A program made the position numbers and the translations under genes. A stretch of DNA of 64,000 nt from Rhodanobacter sp. AS-Z3 (GTDB lineage: Bacteria; Pseudomonadota; Gammaproteobacteria; Xanthomonadales; Rhodanobacteraceae), in assembly GCF_029224025.1 (NCBI RefSeq), contig NZ_CP119392.1, forward strand, positions 2,317,001 to 2,381,000, written 5' to 3'. The stretch's first letter is position 1. The number at the start of each line of letters is the position of its first letter. This document shows positions 48,053 to 55,209 of the stretch, in pieces. The notes under the pieces are model-generated. The model did no database searches and was not told the origin of the DNA. It worked only from the letters and a program-made list of their open reading frames with translations.

Positions 48053-48270
48053 GCGATGTAGCCGATCACGAAGGCGGCAGTGAAGCTTTTCCACAGCAGG
48101 CTGCTGTTTTCGACCGTGTTGCAGACGCGCAGGAAGCGGGCGAGCTTGCTGGGTCGCGGCGGCGCGGTGGCGCGTTGCTGGCGTGCGATCGCCTGGCGCT
48201 TCTGGCGATTGGTCCAGCGGGTGTTGGCGCGCTGCAGGGCGGTGATCTGGCGGATGGTGTGGACGGTCAT
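48022..48270 (-). CDS. Small phage membrane protein (single helix)
   Basis: 82 residues; a basic, Gln/Arg-rich N-terminal half (MTVHTIRQITALQRANTRWT...) and a C-terminal membrane helix (about 59-76, SFTAAFVIGYIAYFV). Overlaps the upstream gene by 4 nt. The topology suggests a cytoplasmic nucleic-acid- or protein-binding head anchored in the membrane. Function unknown. Confidence 0.6.
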   Translation of the reverse strand: MTVHTIRQITALQRANTRWTNRQKRQAIARQQRATAPPRPSKLARFLRVCNTVENSSLLWKSFTAAFVIGYIAYFVSHWPHA

Positions 48271-48398
48271 GGGGTTTCATCCTTGTCCGTGGGGGTGTTG
48301 TGGCTGTCGTTTTGCGCGGCGATGGTGAGCACGGAGTAGGCGACCAGCAGCACCAGCACCACGACCAGAACGATGACGAAGACGAGCAGCGGGCTCAT
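48267..48398 (-). CDS. 43-residue phage membrane protein
   Basis: MSPLLVFVIVLVVVLVLLVA continues into a short polar tail; essentially one membrane helix with 15 hydrophilic residues. It overlaps both neighbours by 4 nt (ATGA). Too short for a family call. Confidence 0.55.
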   Translation of the reverse strand: MSPLLVFVIVLVVVLVLLVAYSVLTIAAQNDSHNTPTDKDETP

Positions 48399-48715
48399 AG
48401 AGCACCGCCGGCCGGATCGGCGGCGTAGCGTTGCTGTTTGAACGCCCACAGGCGGTTCGCGCCGTCGATGGCTTTGTCGCTGGTGGCGTACAGGTTGACG
48501 GTGCGGGTGAGCACGTGGCCTTCGGCGTCGGTGATCAGCCCACGCCAGCCGTCGGCTTCGTGTTTGGCAGTGGCGGTGGCGCTCATGCGGGCGGCTCCCT
48601 GGGTGCGTGCATCGCGGGCGAGGTAACTGGGGTTGTGCTTGCGGTAGTAGCGCTGCAGCAGGCCTTCCATCTGGTCGATGGCGTGGTGCTGGTCGGCGGT
48701 GAGTTGCACGTTCAT
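48395..48715 (-). CDS. Phage protein of unknown function
   Basis: 106 residues from ATG rc 48715 (MNVQLTADQHHAIDQMEGLL...), helical start, then a strand-rich part with WRGLITDAEGHVLTRTVNLY and DGANRLWAFKQQRY. An internal methionine preceded by basic residues (MSATATAKHEADGW) is a possible second start. Overlaps the 49-residue membrane protein gene by 4 nt. Confidence 0.6.
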   Translation of the reverse strand: MNVQLTADQHHAIDQMEGLLQRYYRKHNPSYLARDARTQGAARMSATATAKHEADGWRGLITDAEGHVLTRTVNLYATSDKAIDGANRLWAFKQQRYAADPAGGAL

Positions 48716-48861
48716 CCATGCAGCGCCTTGAAGACGCACAACACGACGAACGCGAGCGATGCCAGCACGATCAGGCCCAGGCCGATCAGCAGGGCGCGGT
48801 CGGGCGTTTTCGGCGCGGGGATCGGCGGCGGGTAGCGGAAGGTGGGGTCGACGCGGTTCAT
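48712..48861 (-). CDS. 49-residue phage membrane protein
   Basis: MNRVDPTFRYPPPIPAPKTP followed by a single membrane helix (about 23-45, ALLIGLGLIVLASLAFVVL) and KALHG. Overlaps of 4 nt with both neighbours support it. The third single-helix protein in this operon. Confidence 0.55.
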   Translation of the reverse strand: MNRVDPTFRYPPPIPAPKTPDRALLIGLGLIVLASLAFVVLCVFKALHG

Positions 48862-49079
48862 GCGTCGTCACCGAGGTAGTAGACGCGGGCGGCGGCGAAC
48901 GCGGCCATGGCGTGGTCCTGCACGGTCATGCGCAGGCACAGGCCGAACCCTTGCATGCCGCGGGTTTCAGCTGACACCGCCTGGCTCAAGCCCTGTTCCG
49001 TGAGCACCGCGTGCTTGAGCACTTCAGCACGCATGCGGCGACGGTTGGGCATGGGGTAGGTGATCTGGCGGCTGGCCAT
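48858..49079 (-). CDS. Phage protein of unknown function
   Basis: 73 residues (MASRQITYPMPNRRRMRAEV...), basic at the start, then helical (HAVLTEQGLSQAVSAE, MTVQDHAMAAFAAARVYYLG). It shares 1 nt (TGATG) with the promoter-proximal gene. No family recognised. Confidence 0.62.
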   Translation of the reverse strand: MASRQITYPMPNRRRMRAEVLKHAVLTEQGLSQAVSAETRGMQGFGLCLRMTVQDHAMAAFAAARVYYLGDDA

Positions 49080-49348
49080 CACGCCACCTTCCGGCGGCGC
49101 GAGACGCGCAGCGGCAGCGCGAGCTGCGCGTGGTCGCTGCCCCACTCGGCTTCGGCGGCGGTGAGGGTGTCGTGGCGGGCGGTGCGCGAACCGCAGCGGC
49201 ATTCGATGCCGTGGCGCTGGGCGGTGGCGAGGAACTGGACCGGCTCGCGGCTGCTGCGGCCACTTGCGCGGATGTGCCGCGGCTCGGCGTTGCAGGTGCG
49301 GCAGCGGGCGAAGCGGCCGGCGGGGTGAGGTATGACGCGCTCGATCAT
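49079..49348 (-). CDS. First gene of the leftward operon, zinc-ribbon protein
   Basis: 89 residues with a strong GGGAG 6-8 nt before the ATG. The CRTCNAEPRHI and ECRCGSRTARHD segments form a probable four-cysteine zinc site; a basic tail follows. Its position directly after the leftward promoter recalls lambda N, but no arginine-rich N-peptide is evident, so antitermination is only a possibility. Confidence 0.65.
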   Translation of the reverse strand: MIERVIPHPAGRFARCRTCNAEPRHIRASGRSSREPVQFLATAQRHGIECRCGSRTARHDTLTAAEAEWGSDHAQLALPLRVSRRRKVA

Positions 49349-49385
49349 GGTGATCTCCCTGGCCGCGATGTGCGGCGCAGGGGAG

Positions 49386-49428
49386 ATTACACACCACGTT
49401 TAATCATCTTGTCAACACTACGTTTAAC
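49386..49428 (-). promoter_or_regulatory. Leftward early promoter (PL-like) with two operators
   Basis: On the minus strand: TTGACA (49410-49415), 18-bp spacer, TGTAAT (49386-49391). Two copies of the operator motif RTTAAACGYNRTGT overlap it (49391-49404 and 49415-49428). The same motif occurs twice between cI and cro, so the repressor should silence the whole leftward operon. Confidence 0.8.
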
Positions 49429-49454
49429 AACCTGATGCGCGCGTAGTGAACGAC

Positions 49455-49479
49455 AATAAAAAGCCCGCCGAAGCGGGCA
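49455..49479 (-). terminator. Terminator of the repressor-lipoprotein transcript
   Basis: On the minus strand GCCCGC - TTCG - GCGGGC followed by TTTTTATT, after the lipoprotein gene and before the leftward promoter. A textbook tetraloop terminator. Confidence 0.85.
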
Positions 49480-49550
49480 GTGGTTGCGTTTGTGGTTGAA
49501 ATGGCGCCCGCAACTGGCGTAGGTGCCTGTCCGGGCGCCCTCGCGGATGC

Positions 49551-49967
49551 CTACGGCTGCTCGGGTGCGGGCATCATGAACTCGAGTGGCACCCAGTAAT
49601 CGTCCTGGCCAATGTTTGGTGCCGCGTCTTTCCCGGCTTCATATTGAGACGTAGTGTGAAAGCCGATCTGAGCGGCGCCGTCTCGCACTTGCAGTACCGT
49701 CCACCGCAAATCCGGTGGCAGATCGTAGAAGCAACCAGGGCCGTTGACGGTCGATGCCCAGGCTGTGAACTCGTGCCGATTGTAATGGTCGATCGCGGCG
49801 GATAGGACGATGGGGTATATGCATCCGTAGCTGGAGCGTGCGAGCTGCACCTCTTGATCAGCCTTGATTACCGGGCCTGCAACGGCTGATGTTCCCGTGG
49901 TGGCGTCATTTGGCTGGCATCCGCCCAGAAGCGCCAACATCAGCGGGGCGAGTAGGGTCCATTTCAT
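49551..49967 (-). CDS. Prophage lipoprotein expressed with the repressor
   Basis: 138 residues with a lipoprotein signal: MKWTLLAPLMLALLGGC, lipobox LLGGC with Cys17; after it a linker and a small folded domain with two further cysteines (YGCIYP, PGCFYDL) that may pair. It overlaps the repressor stop by 4 nt (ATGA), so it is translated from the lysogenic transcript. Lipoproteins made in lysogens often modify the surface or exclude related phages; that role is inferred from position only. Confidence 0.75.
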   Translation of the reverse strand: MKWTLLAPLMLALLGGCQPNDATTGTSAVAGPVIKADQEVQLARSSYGCIYPIVLSAAIDHYNRHEFTAWASTVNGPGCFYDLPPDLRWTVLQVRDGAAQIGFHTTSQYEAGKDAAPNIGQDDYWVPLEFMMPAPEQP

Positions 49968-50686
49968 GAATCGACCCCCAAACCATGCATGCTGAAATTA
50001 CCTCGAACAAAATGAGCTGATTCGACCTCGCTGGCCGAAATGGTTGTGCGCTCGCCGCTGTTGGTGATGCTCTGAAGCTTGTATTCATGCTGATTGTAGA
50101 CCCGAAGTCGCTGAATGGTGCTTCGACCATCCTTCAGGCAGATCAAGACACGGCCATCAATGCGAAGCGCGACGCTCGGTTCGATCAGAACACAATCGTC
50201 CGCCTCGATCGCGGGATCATAGCTGTCACCTTTGATGCGTATGGCATATGCCGCGGGGTCAGTGGTTGGGTAAAAAAAGCTTTCGAATGCGCTGTCATTG
50301 TCCAGTTGAAACCAGAATCCCTGTTTGTTCACTCCGGCGTTCCCCCTGATAGGAACCCGCCACAACGGCGGTCTGCCAAGGTAGCCGATAGAATCGTCAT
50401 CTGGTGAGATTGGCGCAGTAGATCGGCCTGAGCTGTAAGGCGCTTCGGATTCACGCACCGATAGTCTCGCATCGGTGGTCGATCCAAGAATCCAGTTGGC
50501 ATCGACGTTGTAAGCAGCCTGGGCTTCAAGCGCGCCTTCTTTCGATACGCCGCGCGAGATCCAGTTGGATACCTTCTGGACGGAAACATTCAGGCGCCTG
50601 GCGATCGCCGTCGGCGAAGAATCCCCCATGCGCTCAGCGGCCTCCGCCAGTCGGATCGATGATGGGTGCGCGCGGGGTTCATTCAT
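49964..50686 (-). CDS. CI-like repressor, HTH and S24 peptidase
   Basis: 240 residues from ATG rc 50686. N-terminal helix-turn-helix (SSPTAIARRLNVSVQKVSNWISRG, about 22-45) and a C-terminal LexA/S24 domain: probable self-cleavage site at the Ala-Gly of RGNAGVN, catalytic Ser in GDSYDP and Lys in LICLKDGRS. This makes it an SOS-inducible repressor. It is divergent from cro and followed by a coupled lipoprotein gene. Confidence 0.9.
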   Translation of the reverse strand: MNEPRAHPSSIRLAEAAERMGDSSPTAIARRLNVSVQKVSNWISRGVSKEGALEAQAAYNVDANWILGSTTDARLSVRESEAPYSSGRSTAPISPDDDSIGYLGRPPLWRVPIRGNAGVNKQGFWFQLDNDSAFESFFYPTTDPAAYAIRIKGDSYDPAIEADDCVLIEPSVALRIDGRVLICLKDGRSTIQRLRVYNQHEYKLQSITNSGERTTISASEVESAHFVRGNFSMHGLGVDS

Positions 50687-50769
50687 AAGTGGAATTGTTC
50701 GGCAATTAAACGCAGTGTTGTTACACGCGCCGTTGACAATGCTGCTACACATGGCGTTTAATGACCGCC
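50687..50769. promoter_or_regulatory. Divergent cI-cro control region with two operators
   Basis: Rightward promoter: TTGACA 50733-50738, 18-bp spacer, TTTAAT 50757-50762. Operator copies RTTAAACGYNRTGT at 50705-50718 (plus) and 50749-50762 (minus); the latter covers the rightward -10, the former the probable leftward -10 (TTTAAT on the minus strand). This geometry lets one protein shut both directions. Confidence 0.75.
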
Positions 50770-51039
50770 ATGCCCAAATACCACGCAGACAAAGCAGTAA
50801 TCGACGCCCTTGGTGGGCCGGCAGAGGTTGCTCGCCGGTTGGAACTTGAGGGAACTGGATCTACGCAACGCGTCCACAACTGGACGGTGCGAGGTATTCC
50901 CGCGGAAGTACGTCTGGCGCACCTGGACATGTTCGGGCTGCCAGGCGCTCGCGTGGCCGGGGGCCGCGAAAACTCGGAGTGCGATGTCACGAGATCTGGT
51001 GGCCGCGCCGCAGCGCTGCAACTTTCGACAACTGGTTGA
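50770..51039 (+). CDS. Cro/YdaS-like HTH protein
   Basis: 89 residues from ATG 50770; ATG 50761 is upstream in frame but lies within the promoter -10. The HTH pattern AVIDALGGPAEVARRLELEG with RVHNWTVRGIPAEVRLAHL is that of YdaS/Cro-type phage repressors. With a -10 at 50757-50762 the transcript would begin at or next to this ATG, so the mRNA may be leaderless. First gene of the rightward operon. Confidence 0.8.
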   Translation: MPKYHADKAVIDALGGPAEVARRLELEGTGSTQRVHNWTVRGIPAEVRLAHLDMFGLPGARVAGGRENSECDVTRSGGRAAALQLSTTG

Positions 51040-51052
51040 TTCATTTTTCTGT

Positions 51053-51078
51053 GCGGTGCTCATGCGCCGCATTTTTTC
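51053..51078 (+). terminator. tR1-like terminator after cro
   Basis: GCGGTGC - TCAT - GCGCCGC (one T-G pair) followed by ATTTTTTC, 14 nt after the cro stop. Position equals tR1 of lambda. Confidence 0.75.
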
Positions 51079-51092
51079 AGATGTTCAGGGGT

Positions 51093-51120
51093 TTTCTTGG
51101 GAACACGTGTTCCCAAGAAA
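51093..51120. promoter_or_regulatory. Perfect 28-bp palindrome upstream of the CII-like gene
   Basis: TTTCTTGGGAACAC followed directly by its exact reverse complement, centred on CACGTG, 20 nt before the CII-like start codon. There is no T-tract, so it is more likely an operator for a dimeric regulator than a terminator. Confidence 0.7.
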
Positions 51121-51139
51121 TACCCGGAAGGGGTCAACG

Positions 51140-51523
51140 ATGCAGCAGATGAGCCTCACCTTTGAACCCGGACTGGCGCAGCGATCGCGCAACCTGCGGG
51201 ATCACATGGCCAACGGCGTCTATAGCCGTGGGTTGGTTTTCGTGGCGGGTCAGATGGACCTGTCGCCGTCGCGCCTGACCGAGAAACTGGCCGGCTTCGA
51301 CAGCGCCGGCAAATCTCGCGGCATGACCATCGACGAACTCGAGACCTACATCCAGCGCACCGGCGACATGAGCCCGGTGCATTACCTGGCGGACAAGTAT
51401 CTGCGTGATCCTGCGGTGGCTCAGCAGGAAGCCTCGGCGAAGCTGACGGCCATGCTTGAAGCGCTGCCGGCGTTGTTGGCGGCGGCGGGTGTGGATGCGT
51501 CCGCGCCGAAGCGGAAGCGCTGA
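51140..51523 (+). CDS. Phage CII-like regulatory protein
   Basis: 127 residues from ATG 51140 with GGAAGGGG 7 nt upstream. A helix-turn-helix-like region LVFVAGQMDLSPSRLTEKLAG is followed by MTIDELETYIQRTGDMSPVHYLADKYL and an Ala-rich end, the usual layout of short CII-type regulators of Xanthomonadales and Pseudomonas prophages. It follows cro, the terminator and the palindrome, as cII does in lambda. The assignment rests on pattern and place. Confidence 0.7.
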   Translation: MQQMSLTFEPGLAQRSRNLRDHMANGVYSRGLVFVAGQMDLSPSRLTEKLAGFDSAGKSRGMTIDELETYIQRTGDMSPVHYLADKYLRDPAVAQQEASAKLTAMLEALPALLAAAGVDASAPKRKR

Positions 51524-51524
51524 C

Positions 51525-51743
51525 ATGGACGTCATCGACGTAGCACAACGCCGGCAGCAGGAAGATATCGACCACGTGTTGGCCAGTCGCAAGCCTACCG
51601 GGGCAGGGCGCACGCATTGCGCGAACCTGGACTGCGGGGAAGCGATCGCGCCGATACGCCAACAGATGGGCGCCACGTTGTGCATTGACTGCCAGCGTGA
51701 TGCGGAACAGGGCACGCACGCGTGCGCACGTACGGCGGTCTGA
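51525..51743 (+). CDS. TraR/DksA-type C4 zinc-finger protein
   Basis: 72 residues from ATG 51525, 1 nt after the CII-like gene. VAQRRQQEDIDHVLASRKPT forms the helical part, and HCANLDCGE with LCIDCQRDAEQ the four-cysteine zinc finger typical of short phage and plasmid TraR proteins, which bind RNA polymerase through the secondary channel. Confidence 0.82.
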   Translation: MDVIDVAQRRQQEDIDHVLASRKPTGAGRTHCANLDCGEAIAPIRQQMGATLCIDCQRDAEQGTHACARTAV

Positions 51744-51916
51744 CATGCAGATATCGCAAACCACCACCGTCGCGCACGGTGATCGAAACCATCGACGCCA
51801 TTCGACGCGTGTTAGAGCAGGGCTGCACGCCGCAGGAGTTGGCACAGGCACGTGCCAACCTGGACGCGCTGAACCAGCCACGACAACCGCAACTGGATCT
51901 GAAGGTGCGCGGGTGA
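51722..51916 (+). CDS. Small phage protein of unknown function
   Basis: 64 residues from GTG 51722, overlapping the TraR-like gene. The second half is regular and helical (TVIETIDAIRRVLEQGCTPQ, ELAQARANLDALNQP). Its stop overlaps the next start (GTGA). The real start is uncertain because no clear ribosome-binding site is visible. Confidence 0.5.
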   Translation: MRTYGGLTCRYRKPPPSRTVIETIDAIRRVLEQGCTPQELAQARANLDALNQPRQPQLDLKVRG

Positions 51917-52242
51917 CCGACTGGTCGGAGCTGCTACCGGACGGGCTGGGTAAGGCAGGCGTGAAGCTGTTCGAAGCGGGCACGGACCCGCGCCGGATTG
52001 CCGGTGTGATCTGTGAACGCGCATGGCAGGCGCAGGGCGTGCGTGTGTTCCGCTGGCCACTCGGCGCCATCGCGGTGGTGAACGTCGGCTCACGTGCCGA
52101 TGCGCAACTGCTGGCCACATGCGTCGACGCACTGCTGGTCACGTACGCCCGGCACACGCTGTTCGGTGATGTGTTGCGCGGTGATGGTCCATCGCTGGCC
52201 GACGTGCTGCGTGACCTCACCTGGGCGAGGGCGTCAGCATGA
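51913..52242 (+). CDS. Phage protein of unknown function
   Basis: 109 residues from GTG 51913 (MTDWSELLPDGLGKAGVKLF...). A compact mixed fold with VFRWPLGAIAVVNVGSRADA and a helical C-terminus (LLATCVDALLVTYARHTLF). Coupled to both neighbours by 4-nt overlaps. No family recognised. Confidence 0.65.
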   Translation: MTDWSELLPDGLGKAGVKLFEAGTDPRRIAGVICERAWQAQGVRVFRWPLGAIAVVNVGSRADAQLLATCVDALLVTYARHTLFGDVLRGDGPSLADVLRDLTWARASA

Positions 52243-52421
52243 TCGCCCCATCTCCCCGAGTGAGGAACGGCAGCGGCGCGGGGCACGATTTGCGGCCCTG
52301 CACCAATTCACGCGAAGTTAATGAAACATTAACAATCCGTTCAGGGTCCTCCCTGTCGCTGCCCACATGCGGGTGGCACGGCCGCAGAAACCGTGTAGTT
52401 AGTGGCTTGGGGAGTTACTGA
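52239..52421 (+). CDS. Possible small gene before the primase
   Basis: 60 codons, ATG overlapping the previous stop (ATGA) and stop directly adjoining the primase ATG. The product (MIAPSPRVRNGSGAGHDLRP...) has low complexity and no recognisable motif. The exact fit between two genes is the main argument; the stretch may instead be a leader with the inverted repeat at 52,317. Confidence 0.35.
   Translation: MIAPSPRVRNGSGAGHDLRPCTNSREVNETLTIRSGSSLSLPTCGWHGRRNRVVSGLGSY
52317..52333. repeat. AT-rich inverted repeat upstream of the primase
   Basis: GTTAATG - AAA - CATTAAC, perfect 7-bp arms in an AT-rich patch of an otherwise GC-rich region, 89 nt before the primase gene. It could be an operator or part of an unwinding element. 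Confidence 0.45.
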
Positions 52422-54821
52422 ATGGCCGCCAGCAACTACGGCGACGTGCTGGACCAGCTGCGCGGCATCGGCCTGCAGGTAGATCACCTCGAGATCGGGC
52501 GCATGGTGCGCTGTCGTATCGAGGGCGATCGCGAGCAGCGCGGCTGGTACATGCTCCACGAACTGCAGGCGGGCACCGGTGATCTGCTGATCGTCGGCAG
52601 CTTCGGCGTGTGGCGTGGGCAGGACAACGGCGCGATGAAGGTCGCGCTGAGCAAGTCGTCACAGCTCACCACCGAACAGCGCGAGGCGATCCGCAAGCGC
52701 CAGGCCGAAGACCGCAAGCGTGTCGACGCCGATCGCGCGCGCACTGCAGCCCGCGCTGCTGACAAGGCTGCCGCCGCCTGGGCGAAGTGCAACCCCACTG
52801 GCGAATCCGACTACCTCACCCGCAAGGGCGTGCAAGCGCACGGCCTGCGGTTCTCACCCAGCGGCGCGTGCGTGGTGCCGATGCTGGATGCTGCCGGCAA
52901 GATCCACGGCCTGCAGATCATCCGTCCGAAGAAAGAGAACGGCCGCGACAAAGACTTCTGGCCGGCCGGGCTGGCCAAGAAAGGCCACTTTCACCTGATC
53001 GGTTCGCCCACCTGGCTGGTGCTGATCGCCGAAGGTTATGCCACCGCCGCCACGTTGCACGAAGCCACCGGCCTGCCAGTGGCGGTCGCGTTCGATGCCG
53101 GCAACATCGGCCCGGTGGCCACCGCGCTGCACAAGCGCTACAAGCAAGCGAAGATCCTGATCTGCGCCGATGACGACGTCTTCGGCAAATGCCAGCACTG
53201 CGGCACGCGCGTCGACCTGTCGCCGTACCGCGACGGCAACACCTGCGGCAGCCCCGCCTGCGCCAAAGAACACGGCCGTACCAACACCGGCGTGGTCGCG
53301 GCTAGCAGCACGGCGCTGGAAGTCAACGGCGCCTGGGTCGTGCCCGTGTTTGCTGATGCCAACGGCCGCCACAACGCCTTCATCGAACGCGGCGCCAAGC
53401 TCAGCGACTTCAACGACCTCCACGCGCTCGAAGGTCTGCACGTCGTGCGCACCCAGCTCGAGGCCCGCCTGTCGGAGCTGTCGTGGACGCCGGGCGCGAA
53501 AGGCTCGCGCTTGCGCAACAAGAGGGGGGAGGGGAATGGCGATCTGCGCCCCATCGAAACCCTCGACGAATTGCTCGAGCGGTACGCGCTCATCTACGGC
53601 CACGACAGCACCGTGTTCGATCGCACCGAACACCAGCTGGTGAAGATGGGCGACATGCGCGACATCTGCCTGGCACGTGACCTGCACCGTGGCTGGGCCG
53701 AACACCCCGACCGGTGCATCGTGCGCGTGCGCGAAGTGGGCTTTGACCCCGCCTGCACCGATCCCAACATCAAGTGCAACCTGTGGTCCGGCTGGCCAAC
53801 GTCACCCACACAAGGCAACTGCGACAAATTGCTCGAACTGCTGCGCCACATGTGCAGCGGTGATGGTGCGCCCACCACCCTCTACAACTGGGTGCTCAAC
53901 TGGCTGGCGTATCCGCTGCAGCACCATGGCGTGAAGCTCAAGACCACCATCGTGCTGCATGGTCCGCAGGGCACCGGCAAGAACGTGTTCTTCGAAGCGA
54001 TCATGGCGATCTACGGGCGCTACGGTCGGGTGATCGATCAGAAGGCCGTCGAAGACCGCTTCAACGAATGGGCCAGCCGCAAGCTGTTCATCATCGCCGA
54101 CGAAGTCGTCGCCCGCTCCGACCTGTACCACATCAAGAATGCGCTCAAGGGTCTCATCACCGGCACCGAGATCCTGATCAACCCCAAAGGCCTGCCCAGC
54201 TACTGGGAAAGCAACCACCTCAACATGGTCTTCCTCAGCAACGAAACCATGCCGGTCGTCGTCGAGGAAGACGACCGCCGCCATGCCGTCATCTGGACGC
54301 CCGAAAAACTGGCGCAAAGCTTCTACGCCGAAGTGTTCGATGAAATCGCCAACGGCGGCGTGGCAGCGCTCCACCACTTCCTGCTCCACCGCGACACCGG
54401 CGATTTCAACGCCGGCACGCTGCCGCCCTACACCGACGCCAAGGCTGACCTGATCAACCTCAGCCTGGACAGCACCGTGCGTTTCTACCAGGAGCTGGTC
54501 GCCGGTGAGCTCAACGGCGTGCGCCCACGGGCCGCGCTGGCCACCGACGTGTATGACCTCTACCGCGTGTGGTGCGTGCGCACCGGCCACCGTGCCGGCC
54601 CCCAGCCGAAGCTCATCAACGCGATCGAACGCAAGTGCCGGGTCACCAGCGCCCGCAAGCGCTACGTGGACGTCATGGGCACCACCCGCGGGCCGCATGG
54701 CGTGCTCTACCTCGGCGCCGACGCCTGCCCACCTGGCGAAGCCGAAACCGCGTGGCTCGGTGAACAGATCGCCGGCTTCCGCAAATCCGTCGGCGTCTAC
54801 AAGGGCGACAACTATGACTGA
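52422..54821 (+). CDS. Phage primase-helicase (Toprim + D5/DUF5906 helicase)
   Basis: 799 residues from ATG 52422 (GGGGAG 7 nt upstream). The N-terminal half is a Toprim-type primase (IAEGYATAATLHEATGLPV near 205, CADDD near 248). A four-cysteine insertion (CQHCG ... TCGSPAC) follows directly after the DDD strand. The C-terminal half is a D5-like superfamily 3 helicase with Walker A GPQGTGKN (about 513) and FIIADEV. This is the replication initiator of many temperate siphoviruses; an iteron-rich region follows immediately. Confidence 0.88.
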   Translation: MAASNYGDVLDQLRGIGLQVDHLEIGRMVRCRIEGDREQRGWYMLHELQAGTGDLLIVGSFGVWRGQDNGAMKVALSKSSQLTTEQREAIRKRQAEDRKRVDADRARTAARAADKAAAAWAKCNPTGESDYLTRKGVQAHGLRFSPSGACVVPMLDAAGKIHGLQIIRPKKENGRDKDFWPAGLAKKGHFHLIGSPTWLVLIAEGYATAATLHEATGLPVAVAFDAGNIGPVATALHKRYKQAKILICADDDVFGKCQHCGTRVDLSPYRDGNTCGSPACAKEHGRTNTGVVAASSTALEVNGAWVVPVFADANGRHNAFIERGAKLSDFNDLHALEGLHVVRTQLEARLSELSWTPGAKGSRLRNKRGEGNGDLRPIETLDELLERYALIYGHDSTVFDRTEHQLVKMGDMRDICLARDLHRGWAEHPDRCIVRVREVGFDPACTDPNIKCNLWSGWPTSPTQGNCDKLLELLRHMCSGDGAPTTLYNWVLNWLAYPLQHHGVKLKTTIVLHGPQGTGKNVFFEAIMAIYGRYGRVIDQKAVEDRFNEWASRKLFIIADEVVARSDLYHIKNALKGLITGTEILINPKGLPSYWESNHLNMVFLSNETMPVVVEEDDRRHAVIWTPEKLAQSFYAEVFDEIANGGVAALHHFLLHRDTGDFNAGTLPPYTDAKADLINLSLDSTVRFYQELVAGELNGVRPRAALATDVYDLYRVWCVRTGHRAGPQPKLINAIERKCRVTSARKRYVDVMGTTRGPHGVLYLGADACPPGEAETAWLGEQIAGFRKSVGVYKGDNYD

Positions 54822-55209
54822 CCATTTTCCCGACGCCAAGAAAATGAACTGCAAGTCACTTTTCAGTTCACTTAATGCCCAATCTGTGCGGCATGTGCGG
54901 CATAGTGTGCGGCATCCTGTGCGGTATCAAATCCGCGCTTTTGCAGGCTGTGCGGCATGTGCGGCATGCCCCGCGCAGACGCCCACCCGCGCCTATGCGT
55001 GCCTGCGCACATGGGGGCGCGTGTGCGCCCCCGCAGGTATGCCGCACATGCCGCACACCCGCACCGCTACGCCATCCGTTGCCGCACAACATGCCGCACA
55101 GACACCCGCACACCTCGCCGCCATGCCGCACAGTCGCGTGCGCGCCAACTACCTACCCCAACACGTTGTTGGAAAAAAAGTAGTAGTGGTGAAGGGAGTA
55201 AGGGCATGA
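54814..55209 (+). CDS. Possible coding sequence over the iteron region
   Basis: 131 codons, ATG overlapping the primase stop and stop overlapping the terminase small subunit ATG. The protein has repetitive VRHVRH, CAACAAC and MPHMPH segments that simply reflect the DNA iterons, so coding may be secondary to the DNA function. The terminase gene has its own ribosome-binding site, so it does not need this frame. Confidence 0.35.
   Translation: MTDHFPDAKKMNCKSLFSSLNAQSVRHVRHSVRHPVRYQIRAFAGCAACAACPAQTPTRAYACLRTWGRVCAPAGMPHMPHTRTATPSVAAQHAAQTPAHLAAMPHSRVRANYLPQHVVGKKVVVVKGVRA
54885..55132. repeat. Iteron cluster, candidate phage replication origin
   Basis: Six copies of TGTGCGGCAT (one with T for C) at 54885, 54894, 54906, 54918, 54949 and 54958, and five of the reverse complement ATGCCGCACA at 55039, 55048, 55079 (T for A), 55091 and 55123. 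Between the two groups is a perfect hairpin GGGGGCGC - GTGT - GCGCCCCC (55013-55032). Spacings of 9 or 12 bp are common. The symmetric layout directly after the primase-helicase gene is that of an origin. Confidence 0.75.

Noticed and set aside
54957..55205. An N-terminal extension of the terminase small subunit over the iterons
   Set aside because: The frame is open only because of the repeats; ATG 55206 has its own ribosome-binding site and begins a regular winged-helix domain.
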